Of a stretch of DNA of 64,000 nucleotides, positions 25,185 to 34,776 are shown in pieces (positions within the stretch are counted from its first letter, which is position 1; the number at the start of each line of letters is the position of its first letter). The stretch spans positions 124,001 to 188,000 of the forward strand of contig NZ_JAUYHK010000005.1 in the NCBI RefSeq assembly GCF_030690045.1, given 5' to 3'. A program made the translations under genes and the position numbers. This DNA comes from Thalassospira sp. GTDB lineage: Bacteria; Pseudomonadota; Alphaproteobacteria; Rhodospirillales; Thalassospiraceae. Below the pieces are notes generated by a model. That model saw only the letters and a program-made list of their open reading frames with translations, did no database searches and was not told the origin of the DNA.

Positions 25185-26323
25185 GGTTGGCAGGATGCTG
25201 ACCGGTTCGTTTTTTCCTACACCAAGGTATTGGCTCAAAGGTGTAGGAATAATGTGCCTTCGATCATGCATTTCTTTGCCCCCCTCTCGCCCGATTGAGC
25301 AAAAGACATATTGAGATGATGCTCAAAACTGTTTCTGTTGCTCCGGCTGGTGACCTGCTTCCGCAAAACCAGCCAGTGAAAATGCTGCACCACAGATACC
25401 CTCCCCTGACGGCGGTGACGACGACAAAGGGGCAATCCGGCCAAAGCCCACCCACCCGTCTTTCCGGCAGAGTCCGTGCCCGCAAATGCGAACGCAGGAC
25501 TCCCTGCCGCCGCCGGGCATTTGTCCCCTCGCCAACCGGACCCGCCGCAAGACAGCCCCCGCTTTCGGGGCTGTGGCAACAAAGGCGCACCCCGCCCAAA
25601 GCCTGCCTTTCCCGTGACCACGGGCACCGGACAAACCTCGGGCATCTGCCTGCCTCGCCAACAAGCCCGCCAAAGGTCCCGTCGCCCGCTCCCGCCCCTC
25701 CCCGGTCAGGCCCGACGCTGCCGGATCATGCCGGATGCCATTCCGGGCAGGCAAGCCGCCCACAAGACGCAATTCGGGCGTCTTGATCTTTGGCCGGGTC
25801 AGACCGCCTACGCACTACCCCCGTAATGGCTTTTCCACCCGCCGGTTATGGTCATGCGATTTCGCTTTCCAATCTGTCTGTCATTTTGCCGCTGCATCAT
25901 CGTCTCTTTCATCTGGCCCAAACGCAAAAACCCGCAAGGTACAAGCCTTGCGGGTTTCGGTCCGGGCGCATTTGCCCCGTTGATTTTTCTGTTATGCCAC
26001 AACGAAAAGAACAAAGCAAGAACTTTTTTCAAAAAATCTGAAAAAACTTTGCTTGCGCACTGTCGGCCGGTCAAAAATGATTTAAAAACAATATGTTGAA
26101 CATACACACAGAAGGCAAAAAACATGTCGGCATTCTCTGATCCGGGCGCAAAGGGAGCAGTTTGCGCAAGATCAAAGACCGGAACAACAGTTTGATTTAG
26201 AACCACTCCTGTTTGCAAAATGCCGAGGGGCGTTTGGGATGTGGTCCTGCACCCCACATTGATGACCATCAGTCATCAACCCGGCATTTTGCGTGGCACC
26301 GCCGGACGATTTCAGGAGCGACA
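25185..26323. other. 1.1 kb region without a convincing gene
   Basis: Frames are open on both strands in the GC-rich part (about 25400-25800), but none has a good ribosome binding site or protein-like composition. Visible structure: a 10-base inverted repeat TTCCTACACC/GGTGTAGGAA (25214-25223 and 25240-25249); TTGAGCA/TGCTCAA and GGCTGGT/ACCAGCC dyads near 25300-25380; ACAGCCCC/GGGGCTGT near 25550; and CAAGACGC/GCGTCTTG (25763-25785). The last 300 bases are AT-rich and hold no clear promoter. It may be decayed DNA or a structured RNA locus. Confidence 0.4.
25929..25958. terminator. Bidirectional Rho-independent terminator-like hairpin
   Basis: AACCCGCAAGG/CCTTGCGGGTT, an 11-base perfect stem with a six-base loop, preceded by AAA and followed by T. 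It lies within the gene-free region with no gene ending nearby on either strand. Confidence 0.65.
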
Positions 26324-27319
26324 ATGAAAAGCCTCAAACGGATAGTGATTGTTCTGGTGTTGGTGGCGGTGGCCGCCGGGGCCGGGTATTATGGCTGGCA
26401 GCAACAACAGGATGAGTTGCCCCGCTATATCGCGTTCGGCAATGGCCGGATCGAGGCCGAAACCGTCCATATCGCCGCGAAATATGCCGGGCGGGTTGCC
26501 GATGTTCTGGTGCAGGAAGGCGATTCGGTCAAATCGGGCGATATTCTGGCACGCATGGATACCGCCGAACTCGAAGCAAGCCTTGCCAAGGCCCGTGCCG
26601 AGGTCGCCCGCGCCGAACAGGCGGTGTCGGAATCCCGCGCCGAAATTGTTCAGCGCGAAAGCCAGTTGAATTTTGCCCGGCAACAACTGGACCGCGCCAC
26701 CGAATTGCTGAAACGCGATAATATTTCCCGCGAACAGGCCGAACAGCGCCGCTCCGAACGCGATATTGCCGAGGCGGTTCTGGTTGCAGCAAGGGCCCGT
26801 CTGGTCAGTTCCGAACGGTCGGTCGAGGCAGCAGAGGCCGAAGCAAGGCGGGTGCAAATCCAGATTGACGATTCGGTCCTGAAAGCCCCGCGTGCCGGGC
26901 GCGTGCAATATCGCCTTGCCGAACCGGGCGAGGTTCTGGCATCGGGCGGCAAGGTGATCACCCTGCTCGATCTGACCGATGTGTATATGACGGTGTTTTT
27001 GCCAACCAGTCAGGCGGGTCTGACCTTTGTTGGCAATGAAGCCCGCATCGTTCTGGACGCCGCACCCGATTTTGTCATCCCCGCCCTGATTTCCTTTGTG
27101 TCGGCCGATGCGCAATTCACCCCGCGCGAGGTCGAAACCAAAAGCGAACGCGAAAAACTGATGTTCCGGACCAAGGTGCAGATCGATCATGATTTGCTGG
27201 CCGCCCATATTGAAAAGGTCAAAACCGGCCTGCCGGGTGTTGCCTATGTTTCATTGGGGCGTGGCGGGGAATGGCCGGAATTCCTGACGGTTGCCCTGCC
27301 GCCGGAGGCCGCGCAATGA
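26324..27319 (+). CDS. HlyD/YhiI-type membrane fusion protein
   Basis: A 331-residue periplasmic adaptor. One N-terminal membrane anchor (residues 5-24) precedes the lipoyl half-motif ([20 protein letters not shown]), a long coiled-coil hairpin (about 75-180), the second lipoyl half ([20 protein letters not shown]) and a beta-barrel domain. AGGAG with a six-base gap precedes the ATG. It overlaps the ABC gene by ATGA. With RbbA- and YhhJ-like partners this reproduces the E. coli yhiI-rbbA-yhhJ arrangement. Confidence 0.9.
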   Translation: MKSLKRIVIVLVLVAVAAGAGYYGWQQQQDELPRYIAFGNGRIEAETVHIAAKYAGRVADVLVQEGDSVKSGDILARMDTAELEASLAKARAEVARAEQAVSESRAEIVQRESQLNFARQQLDRATELLKRDNISREQAEQRRSERDIAEAVLVAARARLVSSERSVEAAEAEARRVQIQIDDSVLKAPRAGRVQYRLAEPGEVLASGGKVITLLDLTDVYMTVFLPTSQAGLTFVGNEARIVLDAAPDFVIPALISFVSADAQFTPREVETKSEREKLMFRTKVQIDHDLLAAHIEKVKTGLPGVAYVSLGRGGEWPEFLTVALPPEAAQ

Positions 27320-30063
27320 GCGAAACCGCCCCTTTTGCCGTGCGGCTCAGGGATGTTTCGCATCATTACGGCAAAATCACTGCCTTTGACACGGTGACGC
27401 TTGATCTGCCCGGCGGCAAGACCATCGGTTTTATCGGCCCCGACGGGGTTGGCAAATCAACGATCCTTGGCGTGATTGCCGGGGCGCGCAAGGTACAGGC
27501 CGGGCGGGTGGAAACACTGGGCGGCGATATGGCAACCGACCGCCACCGCAACGCGGTATCGCCGCGCATTGCCTATATGCCCCAGGGGCTGGGCAAGAAT
27601 TTGTATATGGATCTGACGATTGCCGAAAATCTGCATTTTTTCGGCCGTCTGTTTGGGCAGGGCAAGGCAGAACGCAATCGCCGGATCGAAACACTGGTGC
27701 GCAGCACCGGGCTGTCGCCATTTGTCAACCGCCCGGCGGGTAAATTGTCCGGCGGGATGAAACAGAAACTGGGCCTGTGTTGCGCCCTGATCCATGATCC
27801 GGATTTATTGATTCTGGACGAACCGACAACCGGGGTCGATCCGTTATCACGCCGCCAATTCTGGGAACTGATTGACCGTATCCGGGCGGAACGCCCCGGC
27901 ATGACCGTGATTGTCGCCACCGCCTATATGGACGAGGCCGAACGGTTTGACCTGCTGATTGCCATGAATGACGGCAAGGTTCTTGCCACCGGCAGCCCGG
28001 ACGAAATTCGCCATCAGGTCGGCGCCGACAGTCTGGAAAGTGCGTTTATCGCCCTTCTGCCCGAACAAGACCGCCGCAACCATCATCAATTGCACATTCC
28101 GCCGCGCCCCAAAGACGACGGCACACCGGCGATCATTGCCGATGGCCTGACCCGCCGTTTTGGCGATTTTGTTGCGGTGGATCATGTCAGTTTCCGCATT
28201 CAGCGCGGCGAGATTTTCGGGTTTCTGGGGTCAAATGGCTGTGGCAAGACCACCACCATGAAAATGCTGACCGGGTTGCTCCCGGCTTCCGAAGGCACGG
28301 CGCAATTATTCGGGCAACCCGCCGATGGCAATGATTTCGCCATGCGCGAACGGGTTGGCTATATGTCGCAGGCCTTTTCGCTTTATTCCGAACTGAGTGT
28401 CCGGCAAAATCTGGATTTGCATGCCCGGCTGTATCATTTGCCGCGTGCGGGAATCCCGGCCCGCATTGAAGACCTTCTGACGCGCTTTGGCCTGACCGAA
28501 CATGCCGATGCGATGGCCGATGACCTGCCTTTGGGGGTGCGGCAACGCCTGTCTTTGGCGGTGGCGATCATTCATGACCCGGAAATGCTGATTCTGGATG
28601 AACCGACATCGGGGGTTGATCCGGTGGCACGGGACCAGTTCTGGCAATTATTGATTGATCTGTCGCGCAAACAGGGTGTGACGATTTTTATTTCCACCCA
28701 TTTCATGAACGAAGCCGCGCGGTGCGACCGCATATCGCTGATGCATGCGGGCAAGGTTCTCGACAGCGACACCCCCGCTGCCCTGACGCAAAAGCGCGGG
28801 GCGAAAACGCTGGAAGATGCCTTTATCGCCTATCTGGAAGAAGCCAGCGGCCCCGCCACCCCGCAAGAAGATACCCCGCCCACAGCTTCAACCACAGCCA
28901 ATGATGCCCCCCAAACACCCCATACCGCCCCGCGCCGGTTTTCATCACGTCGTCTGCTGGCCTACAGCCTGCGCGAAACCATGGAACTGATCCGCGATCC
29001 GATCCGCCTGACCTTTGCCTTGCTGGGTACGGCCCTTTTGATGATGGTGTTTGGCTATGGCATTACATTCGATGTTGAAAACCTGAAATATGCGGTGCTG
29101 GACCGCGACCAGACGCCGCAAAGCCGCACCTATCTGGAAAGTTATGCCGGGTCGCGCTATTTTGATGAACAGGCCCCCTTGCGCGATCATGCCGATATGG
29201 ACCGGCGGCTGAAATCCGGCGAAATTACGCTAGCCCTTGAAATTCCGCCGGAATTTGGCAAAAAACTGTTGCAGGAACGCACGCCGGAAATCGCCGCATG
29301 GATTGATGCCGCCATGCCGTTTCGTGCCGAAACCGTGCATGGTTATGTACAAGGATTGCATCAAACCTATCTGGGCGAAATGTCGCGCCAGATGACCGGC
29401 GATATCCCCGATTTCCTGCCTGCCAATATCGAAACGCGCTATCGCTATAATCAGGATTTCAAAAGCGTCTTTGCGATGGTGCCGTCGGTGATTGCCCTGA
29501 TGCTGATTTTCATTCCCGCCATTCTGATGGCGCTGGGCGTGGTGCGCGAAAAGGAACTGGGATCAATCACCAATCTGTATGTCACACCGGTCAACCGGCT
29601 GGAATTCCTGCTCGGCAAACAATTGCCCTATATCGTGCTGGCGATGATCAATTTCGGCATTCTGGTGGTTCTTGCCCTGCTGGTATTCGGGGTAACGGTC
29701 AAGGGCAGCTTTTGGGCGCTTTTGGCCGGGGCGTTTTTATATGTCATCGCCACCACCGGCGTCGGACTTTTGATTTCGTCTTTTGTCAAAACCCAGATTG
29801 CCGCCCTGTTTGGCACCGCCATCCTGACGATTGTGCCCTCGGTCCTGTTTTCGGGCATGATGCAACCGGTATCGTCGCTATCGGGCGGGGCAGCGCTTAT
29901 TGGCACGATTTTCCCCACCAGCCATTTCCTGACGATCAGTGTCGGCACCTTTACCAAGGCACTGGGATTTTCCAGTTTGATCCCGGAATTCCTCGCACTG
30001 GCAGTTTTCCTGCCGGTCCTGACCATCGCCAGCGTCCTTTTCCTTGGCAAGCAGGAACGATAA
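27316..30063 (+). CDS. rbbA: ABC transporter ATP-binding/permease fusion (RbbA type)
   Basis: A 915-residue fusion of two ATPase domains and an ABC-2 permease, close to the 911 residues of E. coli RbbA. The first nucleotide-binding domain has [17 protein letters not shown] and [13 protein letters not shown]. The second has GSNGCGKTT, a degenerate signature (LPLGVRQR) and [13 protein letters not shown]. From about residue 545 the ABC-2 half begins, with one helix, a large periplasmic loop, and five helices near the end. A Pro/Thr-rich linker joins the halves. RbbA was named for ribosome association, but the neighbours indicate an export pump. Confidence 0.9.
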   Translation: MSETAPFAVRLRDVSHHYGKITAFDTVTLDLPGGKTIGFIGPDGVGKSTILGVIAGARKVQAGRVETLGGDMATDRHRNAVSPRIAYMPQGLGKNLYMDLTIAENLHFFGRLFGQGKAERNRRIETLVRSTGLSPFVNRPAGKLSGGMKQKLGLCCALIHDPDLLILDEPTTGVDPLSRRQFWELIDRIRAERPGMTVIVATAYMDEAERFDLLIAMNDGKVLATGSPDEIRHQVGADSLESAFIALLPEQDRRNHHQLHIPPRPKDDGTPAIIADGLTRRFGDFVAVDHVSFRIQRGEIFGFLGSNGCGKTTTMKMLTGLLPASEGTAQLFGQPADGNDFAMRERVGYMSQAFSLYSELSVRQNLDLHARLYHLPRAGIPARIEDLLTRFGLTEHADAMADDLPLGVRQRLSLAVAIIHDPEMLILDEPTSGVDPVARDQFWQLLIDLSRKQGVTIFISTHFMNEAARCDRISLMHAGKVLDSDTPAALTQKRGAKTLEDAFIAYLEEASGPATPQEDTPPTASTTANDAPQTPHTAPRRFSSRRLLAYSLRETMELIRDPIRLTFALLGTALLMMVFGYGITFDVENLKYAVLDRDQTPQSRTYLESYAGSRYFDEQAPLRDHADMDRRLKSGEITLALEIPPEFGKKLLQERTPEIAAWIDAAMPFRAETVHGYVQGLHQTYLGEMSRQMTGDIPDFLPANIETRYRYNQDFKSVFAMVPSVIALMLIFIPAILMALGVVREKELGSITNLYVTPVNRLEFLLGKQLPYIVLAMINFGILVVLALLVFGVTVKGSFWALLAGAFLYVIATTGVGLLISSFVKTQIAALFGTAILTIVPSVLFSGMMQPVSSLSGGAALIGTIFPTSHFLTISVGTFTKALGFSSLIPEFLALAVFLPVLTIASVLFLGKQER

Positions 30064-30064
30064 G

Positions 30065-31195
30065 ATGAAACGCAGCCTTGAAAACATCTATCGTCTGGGG
30101 GTCAAGGAACTGTTCAGCCTGCGTTATGACGTGGTGTTGCTGATCCTGATTGTCTGGTCCTTTTCCTTTTCGATCTGGTCGGCGGCGACCGGCATGTCGC
30201 ATGATCTGAACAATGCGGCAATCGCCATTGTCGATGAAGACCGCTCGCAATTGTCATCGCGCATCACCGATGCGTTTCTGCCGCCCTATTTCAATAGCCC
30301 GGCTAGGATTGCCTTTGCCGATATTGATCCGGGTATGGATGGCGGGGAATATACCTTTGTTGTGGTGATCCCCTCAAACTTCGAGGCCGATATTCTGGCT
30401 GGTAACAAACCCGATATTCAGGTCAATATCGACGCCACTGCCATGATGCAGGCCGGGATTGGCGCCACCTATATCAGCAGCATTCTGGCACAGGAAATCA
30501 GCCTTCTGGTTTCCCCAGATCCGGCGGCGCAAACCGACCCGATTGATCTGAATATCCGTTATGCCTTCAATCCCAATGTGACCAGTTCCTGGTTCACCAG
30601 CGTCATGCAGATCATCAACAATGTCACCATGTTGTCGATTGTGCTGACCGGGGCCGCCCTGATCCGCGAACGCGAACATGGCACGATTGAACATTTGCTG
30701 GTGATGCCGCTCGGCCCGTTTGAAATCATGATGGCCAAGGTCTGGGCCAACGGATTGGTGATTCTGGTTGCCTGCGCATTTTCGCTGTTGCTGGTGGTGG
30801 AACTGATGTTGCGGGTGCCTATTGCCGGGTCGGAAATGCTGTTTTTCGCCGGAACCGCGCTTTATCTGTTTTTCGCCACCGCCCTTGGCATTTTCCTTGC
30901 GACACTCGCACGTTCCATGCCGCAATTTGGCTTGCTGTTCATGCTCGTGATCCTGCCGATGCAATTGCTTTCCGGCAGCAACACCCCGCTTGAAAGCCAG
31001 CCACAATTACTGCAAACCATCATGCAGGCGGTGCCCTCCACCCATTATGTCAGCTATGCCCAGGCGATCCTTTATCGCGGGGCGGGGATTGATATTGTCT
31101 GGCCGCAATTTGCCCTGGTGGCCGGAATTGGCGGCCTGTTCTTCATTTTCGCCGCCCTGCGGTTCCGGCAAAGTATTTCGGTGTTGCGATCCTGA
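30065..31195 (+). CDS. yhhJ: ABC-2 type permease (YhhJ-like)
   Basis: A 376-residue permease starting one base after the rbbA stop. Topology is one N-terminal helix (about 22-43), a periplasmic domain of about 140 residues, then five helices. The conserved segment REREHGTIEHLLVMPLGPFE is the ABC-2 signature before the helical bundle. It should pair with the permease half of RbbA to form the export channel, with the HlyD protein reaching an outer-membrane factor encoded elsewhere. Confidence 0.9.
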   Translation: MKRSLENIYRLGVKELFSLRYDVVLLILIVWSFSFSIWSAATGMSHDLNNAAIAIVDEDRSQLSSRITDAFLPPYFNSPARIAFADIDPGMDGGEYTFVVVIPSNFEADILAGNKPDIQVNIDATAMMQAGIGATYISSILAQEISLLVSPDPAAQTDPIDLNIRYAFNPNVTSSWFTSVMQIINNVTMLSIVLTGAALIREREHGTIEHLLVMPLGPFEIMMAKVWANGLVILVACAFSLLLVVELMLRVPIAGSEMLFFAGTALYLFFATALGIFLATLARSMPQFGLLFMLVILPMQLLSGSNTPLESQPQLLQTIMQAVPSTHYVSYAQAILYRGAGIDIVWPQFALVAGIGGLFFIFAALRFRQSISVLRS

Positions 31196-31224
31196 ACGAA
31201 GATGCCGGTATCGACAGCCAATAA

Positions 31225-31479
31225 TTATCCGTGGCGCAGCTTGAAAAACAGGATGGTGGCGGCAAGGATGAAGGTCAGACCATTGGCAATGATCACCGGC
31301 CAGTCGCCCATCATCAACCCATAGACAAACCACAGCGCAATGCCGGTACACAGCACCAGAAACATGCCCAGCGAAATATCAGCGGTGGATCGGGTGCGCC
31401 AAGTGCGGATGACCTGCGGTAAAAAGGCGATGGTGGTCAGCGATCCGGCCAGAAGCCCCAGAACGGTTTCAAATGTCAT
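31225..31479 (-). CDS. SemiSWEET family sugar transporter
   Basis: An 84-residue three-helix protein of the MtN3/SWEET family, matching the roughly 85-residue length of bacterial SemiSWEETs. The Pro-Gln motif is in TTIAFLPQVIRTWRT in helix 1, followed by STADISLGMFLVLCTGIALW and the helix 3 Asn in IIANGLTFILA. It works as a dimer in the inner membrane as a sugar uniporter. The ATG preceded by GGAAGG was chosen over one 18 codons upstream. Confidence 0.88.
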   Translation of the reverse strand: MTFETVLGLLAGSLTTIAFLPQVIRTWRTRSTADISLGMFLVLCTGIALWFVYGLMMGDWPVIIANGLTFILAATILFFKLRHG

Positions 31480-31639
31480 CGCCCAATCCTTCCCCATGCC
31501 GAGTAGCATCAACCACACCTGATTTGAATGCATTCAACATAGAATTTGACGACAGGCAAGCGGGAAAAAATCATGCCCGCCTGGCGGCAAAAGCAATTGC
31601 GAAAAACGTCGTAAAAACAGGATCACAGCCCGGAAACAC

Positions 31640-31665
31640 AAAACCCCGCCGGAGACCGGACGGGG
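31640..31665 (-). terminator. Terminator after the tRNA-Val genes
   Basis: On the minus strand CCCCG-T-CCGG/CCGG-CGGGG with a three-base loop is followed by TTTTG. It begins a few bases beyond the 3' end of the distal tRNA gene. Confidence 0.75.
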
Positions 31666-31671
31666 TGGGGA

Positions 31672-31748
31672 TGGTGGGCCTAACAAGACTCGAACTTGTG
31701 ACCTCTCGCATGTCAAGCGAACGCTCTAACCAACTGAGCTATAGGCCC
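31672..31748 (-). tRNA. tRNA-Val (anticodon GAC)
   Basis: The 77-base cloverleaf has acceptor stem GGGCCTA/TAGGCCC, D-stem GCTC/GAGC, anticodon stem TTCGC/GCGAG with loop TTGACAT (anticodon GAC), T-stem ACAAG/CTTGT with loop TTCGAGT, discriminator A and an encoded CCA. Identical to the copy 30 bases upstream on the same strand. Confidence 0.97.
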
Positions 31749-31778
31749 CCGGTATTGTATCAAGATTGTGCTAAAAGA

Positions 31779-31855
31779 TGGTGGGCCTAACAAGACTCGA
31801 ACTTGTGACCTCTCGCATGTCAAGCGAACGCTCTAACCAACTGAGCTATAGGCCC
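31779..31855 (-). tRNA. tRNA-Val (anticodon GAC), second copy
   Basis: Same sequence, fold and encoded CCA as its neighbour. On the minus strand this copy is transcribed first. The 30-base spacer has no terminator, so both are probably made from one transcript. Confidence 0.97.
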
Positions 31856-32063
31856 TTTTATCCATCTTTTATATGCGCTCAGACACCGGAAACAGACTAT
31901 GCTGTTTCAACCATCCAAGGCGCAGCGGTATTTAGCCCAAGCCTTGCAGCGGCGCAACCCCCCAATTGGCTTTTTGCCAAAAAATCTTCATGACAGGGCG
32001 ACGTGCCTGCAACAGATTGCTATGATGTGTCCTTCCGGGAAGAAGCAGCACCAAGAAAACCAT

Positions 32064-32933
32064 ATGAACAATTTGCCCAGCACCCTTTCTGCCCGCGGCC
32101 CGGCAACCGTTATTTTGCCAAGGCAGCAAACCCTGCCGGTGATTTTTGCATCCCCGCATTCGGGGCGCAATTACCCCGATGACATGATATCGCGTGCACG
32201 CATTGATGCCTTCATGCTGCGCGCCTCCGAGGATGCCTTTGTCGATCAGTTGTTTGCCGCCGCCCCGCGGCTGGGTGCCCCCCTGTTATGTGCTAATTTC
32301 CCTAGGGCTTATGTCGATGTCAATCGCGGCGCGATGGAACTTGACCCGCGCATGTTCGAGGGCCGCCTGCCCGATGATGCCGATATTCATTCGATGCGCG
32401 CCCTGTCGGGGTTGGGTTCGATCCCCCGTGTGGTGTCTGGCGGGGTGGAAATCTACAAGGGGTTGCTGCCAGTCGATGAGGCGCTGGCGCGGATCGAAAA
32501 ATGTTATTATCCCTACCACCAGGCGCTACAGCATCTGATTGACACGACCCGTCGGCAGTTTGGCTATTGCATTCTGATTGATTGCCATTCGATGCCCGGG
32601 GATTCAACCAACAGCCTGAAAAATCGCGTTGATCTTGTTCTGGGCGATTGTTATGGAAGATCGTGCCATCCGGCGTTGACCCGTTTTGCCGACGACTTTC
32701 TGCGCCAGACCGGCTATGACCCGTCCCATAACGATCCTTATGCCGGGGGATATTGTACCCGGCATTACGGACAACCGGACCAAAAGGTCCACAGCCTGCA
32801 AATTGAACTGAACCGAACCCTTTATATGGACGAAAGCACCATCACGCCCCATGACGGTTTTGACGTTTTGCGCGGCCAGATGAGCGATCTGATCGCCCAT
32901 TTTCATGACCTTGACGGGAACTTTTTCCGATGA
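32064..32933 (+). CDS. N-formylglutamate amidohydrolase family protein
   Basis: A 289-residue metal-dependent amidohydrolase. Landmarks are VIFASPHSGRNYP with the first metal His, the FPRAYVDVNR block and LIDCHSMPG with the second His. The family releases formate from N-formylglutamate in the Hut pathway, but many members stand outside hut operons and have other N-acyl or formyl substrates. No hut gene is nearby. The first ATG with family-like context was chosen; the ribosome binding site is weak. It overlaps the GNAT gene by ATGA. Confidence 0.85.
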   Translation: MNNLPSTLSARGPATVILPRQQTLPVIFASPHSGRNYPDDMISRARIDAFMLRASEDAFVDQLFAAAPRLGAPLLCANFPRAYVDVNRGAMELDPRMFEGRLPDDADIHSMRALSGLGSIPRVVSGGVEIYKGLLPVDEALARIEKCYYPYHQALQHLIDTTRRQFGYCILIDCHSMPGDSTNSLKNRVDLVLGDCYGRSCHPALTRFADDFLRQTGYDPSHNDPYAGGYCTRHYGQPDQKVHSLQIELNRTLYMDESTITPHDGFDVLRGQMSDLIAHFHDLDGNFFR

Positions 32934-33511
32934 CCCTGCAAACCGACCCGCAATTAGCCAATCTGGTCATCCGCGAGGCCCGGCCCGAAGATTTCGCCCG
33001 CATTGCCGAAATTTACGGCCATCATGTTTTGCATGGCCTTGCCTCGTTCGAGGAACGCGCCCCGGAAATCGCCGAACTGACGGCACGCTGGCAACATGTC
33101 CGCGAACGCGGCCTGCCCTATCTGGTGGCCGAAATGGATGGCCGGGTCGAAGGATTTGCCTATGCCGGGGCCTATCGCCCGCGCCCGGCCTATCGATTTA
33201 CCGTCGAAGACACGATCTATATCGCGCCCGACATCGTCGGCAAGGGGGCCGGTCGCGCCCTGCTATCGGAACTGATCACGCGCTGCACCGGCCTCGGATA
33301 CCGGCAAATGGTGGCCGTAATTGGGGATTCCGCCAATGTCGCCTCGATCGGCCTGCATGCGCGCCTTGGATTTCGGGTGGCAGGCACATTGCAATCGGCG
33401 GGGTTCAAGCTGGGCCGCTGGGTCGATAGCGTGATCATGCAGCGCGGTCTGGGCGATGGTGATGGCACCGATCCCCTCAAAGACCCGGTAACGACATCAC
33501 TGGCGCGATAA
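32930..33511 (+). CDS. GNAT family N-acetyltransferase (Pat/bar-like)
   Basis: A 193-residue acetyltransferase. The pattern IREARPEDFARIAEIYGHHV, ASFEERAPE and AYRPRPAYRFTVEDTIYIAP followed by GKGAGRALLSELI (acetyl-CoA pyrophosphate loop) is that of the phosphinothricin/methionine sulfone acetyltransferase group. Such enzymes acetylate amino-acid-like amines. ATGA overlap with the amidohydrolase suggests linked acylation and deacylation of an amino acid derivative, which is inference. Confidence 0.88.
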   Translation: MTLQTDPQLANLVIREARPEDFARIAEIYGHHVLHGLASFEERAPEIAELTARWQHVRERGLPYLVAEMDGRVEGFAYAGAYRPRPAYRFTVEDTIYIAPDIVGKGAGRALLSELITRCTGLGYRQMVAVIGDSANVASIGLHARLGFRVAGTLQSAGFKLGRWVDSVIMQRGLGDGDGTDPLKDPVTTSLAR

Positions 33512-33522
33512 TGACCGCCGCC

Positions 33523-34155
33523 CTAGCTTTTCTGAAAAGCAAGATGAACACCGAGCCCGACCAGAACCGAACCACCAACACGTTTCATCAGGCGTTGTGC
33601 CGATCCTGAACGGCGCAACCGCATCAGTACCGCCCCGGCCAGCAAGACACAGACAATATCGGCCGACGAAAACATCAGGTTCACAATCACACCCAGAATG
33701 ACGAACTGCATCCAGACCGGGAAAGCCGCCGAGGCATCAATGAATTGCGGCAGAAAGGCAACAAAGAAAATCGCCGTTTTCGGGTTGAGGATTTCGACGG
33801 CAATGCTTTCAAAAAAGGCGCGAAGCCCCGATTTCGGCCTGGTCCCGGCCAATACAATATCCGGCGAGACCTTGCTGCGAAACAGCGAAATGCCAAGCCA
33901 GATCAGATAGATCGCCCCCATCGCCTTGACGATTGTATATAAAATCGGAACGGCATGAAACAAGACGGACAACCCGGCAGCAGCAGCAAGCACATGCACA
34001 TAACCGCCAAGATGAATGCCAAAAGATGCCATCAGACCGGACCATCGACCTCGCGCCACGGTCTGGGCAGCGGCATAGAGCATGGCTGGCCCCGGAATAT
34101 AGGCAAAAATCACCGTTGTTGCCAAAAACGCCAGCAGTAATTCAGTCGATGGCAT
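33523..34155 (-). CDS. LysE/RhtB family translocator
   Basis: A 210-residue amino-acid exporter-type membrane protein with about six helices. The N-terminal FAYIPGPAMLYAAAQTVARG carries the conserved Pro-Gly-Pro of the family, and GAIYLIWLGISLFRSK is the third-helix motif. GGAGG six bases before the ATG fixes the start. It converges on the GNAT gene. Export substrate not predictable. Confidence 0.9.
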   Translation of the reverse strand: MPSTELLLAFLATTVIFAYIPGPAMLYAAAQTVARGRWSGLMASFGIHLGGYVHVLAAAAGLSVLFHAVPILYTIVKAMGAIYLIWLGISLFRSKVSPDIVLAGTRPKSGLRAFFESIAVEILNPKTAIFFVAFLPQFIDASAAFPVWMQFVILGVIVNLMFSSADIVCVLLAGAVLMRLRRSGSAQRLMKRVGGSVLVGLGVHLAFQKS

Positions 34156-34296
34156 GGGATCCTCCTGTTGCGGCATCCGATAGGATCATATTACCGATAC
34201 ACAGGCAATCCTGACAGATCACCGCCGCCCCCGAACGACACCCCACCCTGGCGCACACCGCAGCGCACAATAACATCCTGAAGTTGAATCACCAGA

Positions 34297-34402
34297 CAAA
34301 AAAAAGGCTGCCTGTGACAGCAGCCCAAGTCTAGGGAGGAAACGTCCAAGAAACGAGCGACAAGTCGCTCGCCGGAGTGTGCTGCGTCCTACCGCAGCGC
34401 AC
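34297..34402 (-). ncRNA. MmgR/ar8-like trans-encoded small RNA
   Basis: A self-contained minus-strand locus of about 106 bases. Order from the 5' end: a hairpin (CTGCG/CGCAG with a GTG/CAC extension, 34379-34402), a perfect hairpin CGAGCGA/TCGCTCG (34354-34371), an unpaired stretch with TTTCCTCCCT (34333-34342), and a terminator GGCTGC/GCAGCC followed by eight T. The two hairpins, anti-Shine-Dalgarno-like core and terminator match my memory of the alphaproteobacterial MmgR (ar8) family, an Hfq-bound sRNA. A start near 34402 is implied by the promoter. Any open frame across it ignores this structure. Confidence 0.75.
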
Positions 34403-34408
34403 AAATGG

Positions 34409-34437
34409 ACATTACCCATAAAATTTGTGCCTCGCAA
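34409..34437 (-). promoter_or_regulatory. Sigma-70 promoter of the small RNA
   Basis: On the minus strand TTGCGA and TAATGT are separated by exactly 17 bases and lie six to seven bases before the first hairpin. Upstream is a very AT-rich stretch. Confidence 0.6.
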
Positions 34438-34725
34438 CAATTTTCTGACTGTTTTTTTATCATTTTATTTTATGATCATTTTTTAATCATAATTTCACGC
34501 AAATGACACTTTTTCAATCCGCCGATGCCACAAAATCCGGCAATTGACCCTGTGTCATCATCTGGTGGCACAACGGGAATCGGAAAAAATCCCCATCAAA
34601 TAAGTGCGACTCTGAACCGGTTTTCCGCATTCAGGTCCTTTGAAATGATATTTTTTGATAAAAACACGCGGATTTGAACATAATTCAAGGCCAATTTGCA
34701 CCCGATTCGCTCCGCCCGCCAAAAG
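34438..34725. other. AT-rich intergenic region
   Basis: No gene seen. The first 60 bases are strongly AT-rich with a dyad TTATGAT/ATCATAA (34470-34476 and 34486-34492) upstream of the sRNA promoter, possibly an UP-element or regulator site. The remainder has no recognisable feature. Confidence 0.4.
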
Positions 34726-34757
34726 AAAACCCCGGTCACCATCGGAAACCGGGGCTT
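34726..34757 (-). terminator. Terminator of the dgcN-dgcA operon
   Basis: On the minus strand CCCCGGT/ACCGGGG with an 11-base loop is followed by TTTTC, about 20 bases after the dgcA stop. Confidence 0.8.
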
Positions 34758-34776
34758 TATCGATCATAAATGCGGG

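Noticed and set aside
25214-25249. TTCCTACACC/GGTGTAGGAA as a terminator for the tandem paralogues
   Set aside because: The T-run lies before, not after, the hairpin on the plus strand, and no T-run follows it on the minus strand.
25235-25826. Overlapping frames of 110-160 codons on both strands
   Set aside because: They are Gly/Arg/Pro/Ala-rich, overlap one another, and lack ribosome binding sites; most likely chance frames in GC-rich DNA.
31672-31855. Twin tRNA genes as attachment sites of an integrated element
   Set aside because: No integrase, flanking repeats of partial tRNA or foreign gene block was seen; the copies are simply tandem genes.
31473-31993. Plus-strand frames with the peptide MVGLTRLELVTSRMSSERS, occurring twice
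   Set aside because: They are antisense translations of the two tRNA-Val genes, a well-known false protein.
34219-34440. Minus-strand 73-codon frame
   Set aside because: It spans the sRNA promoter, hairpins and terminator and has no ribosome binding site.
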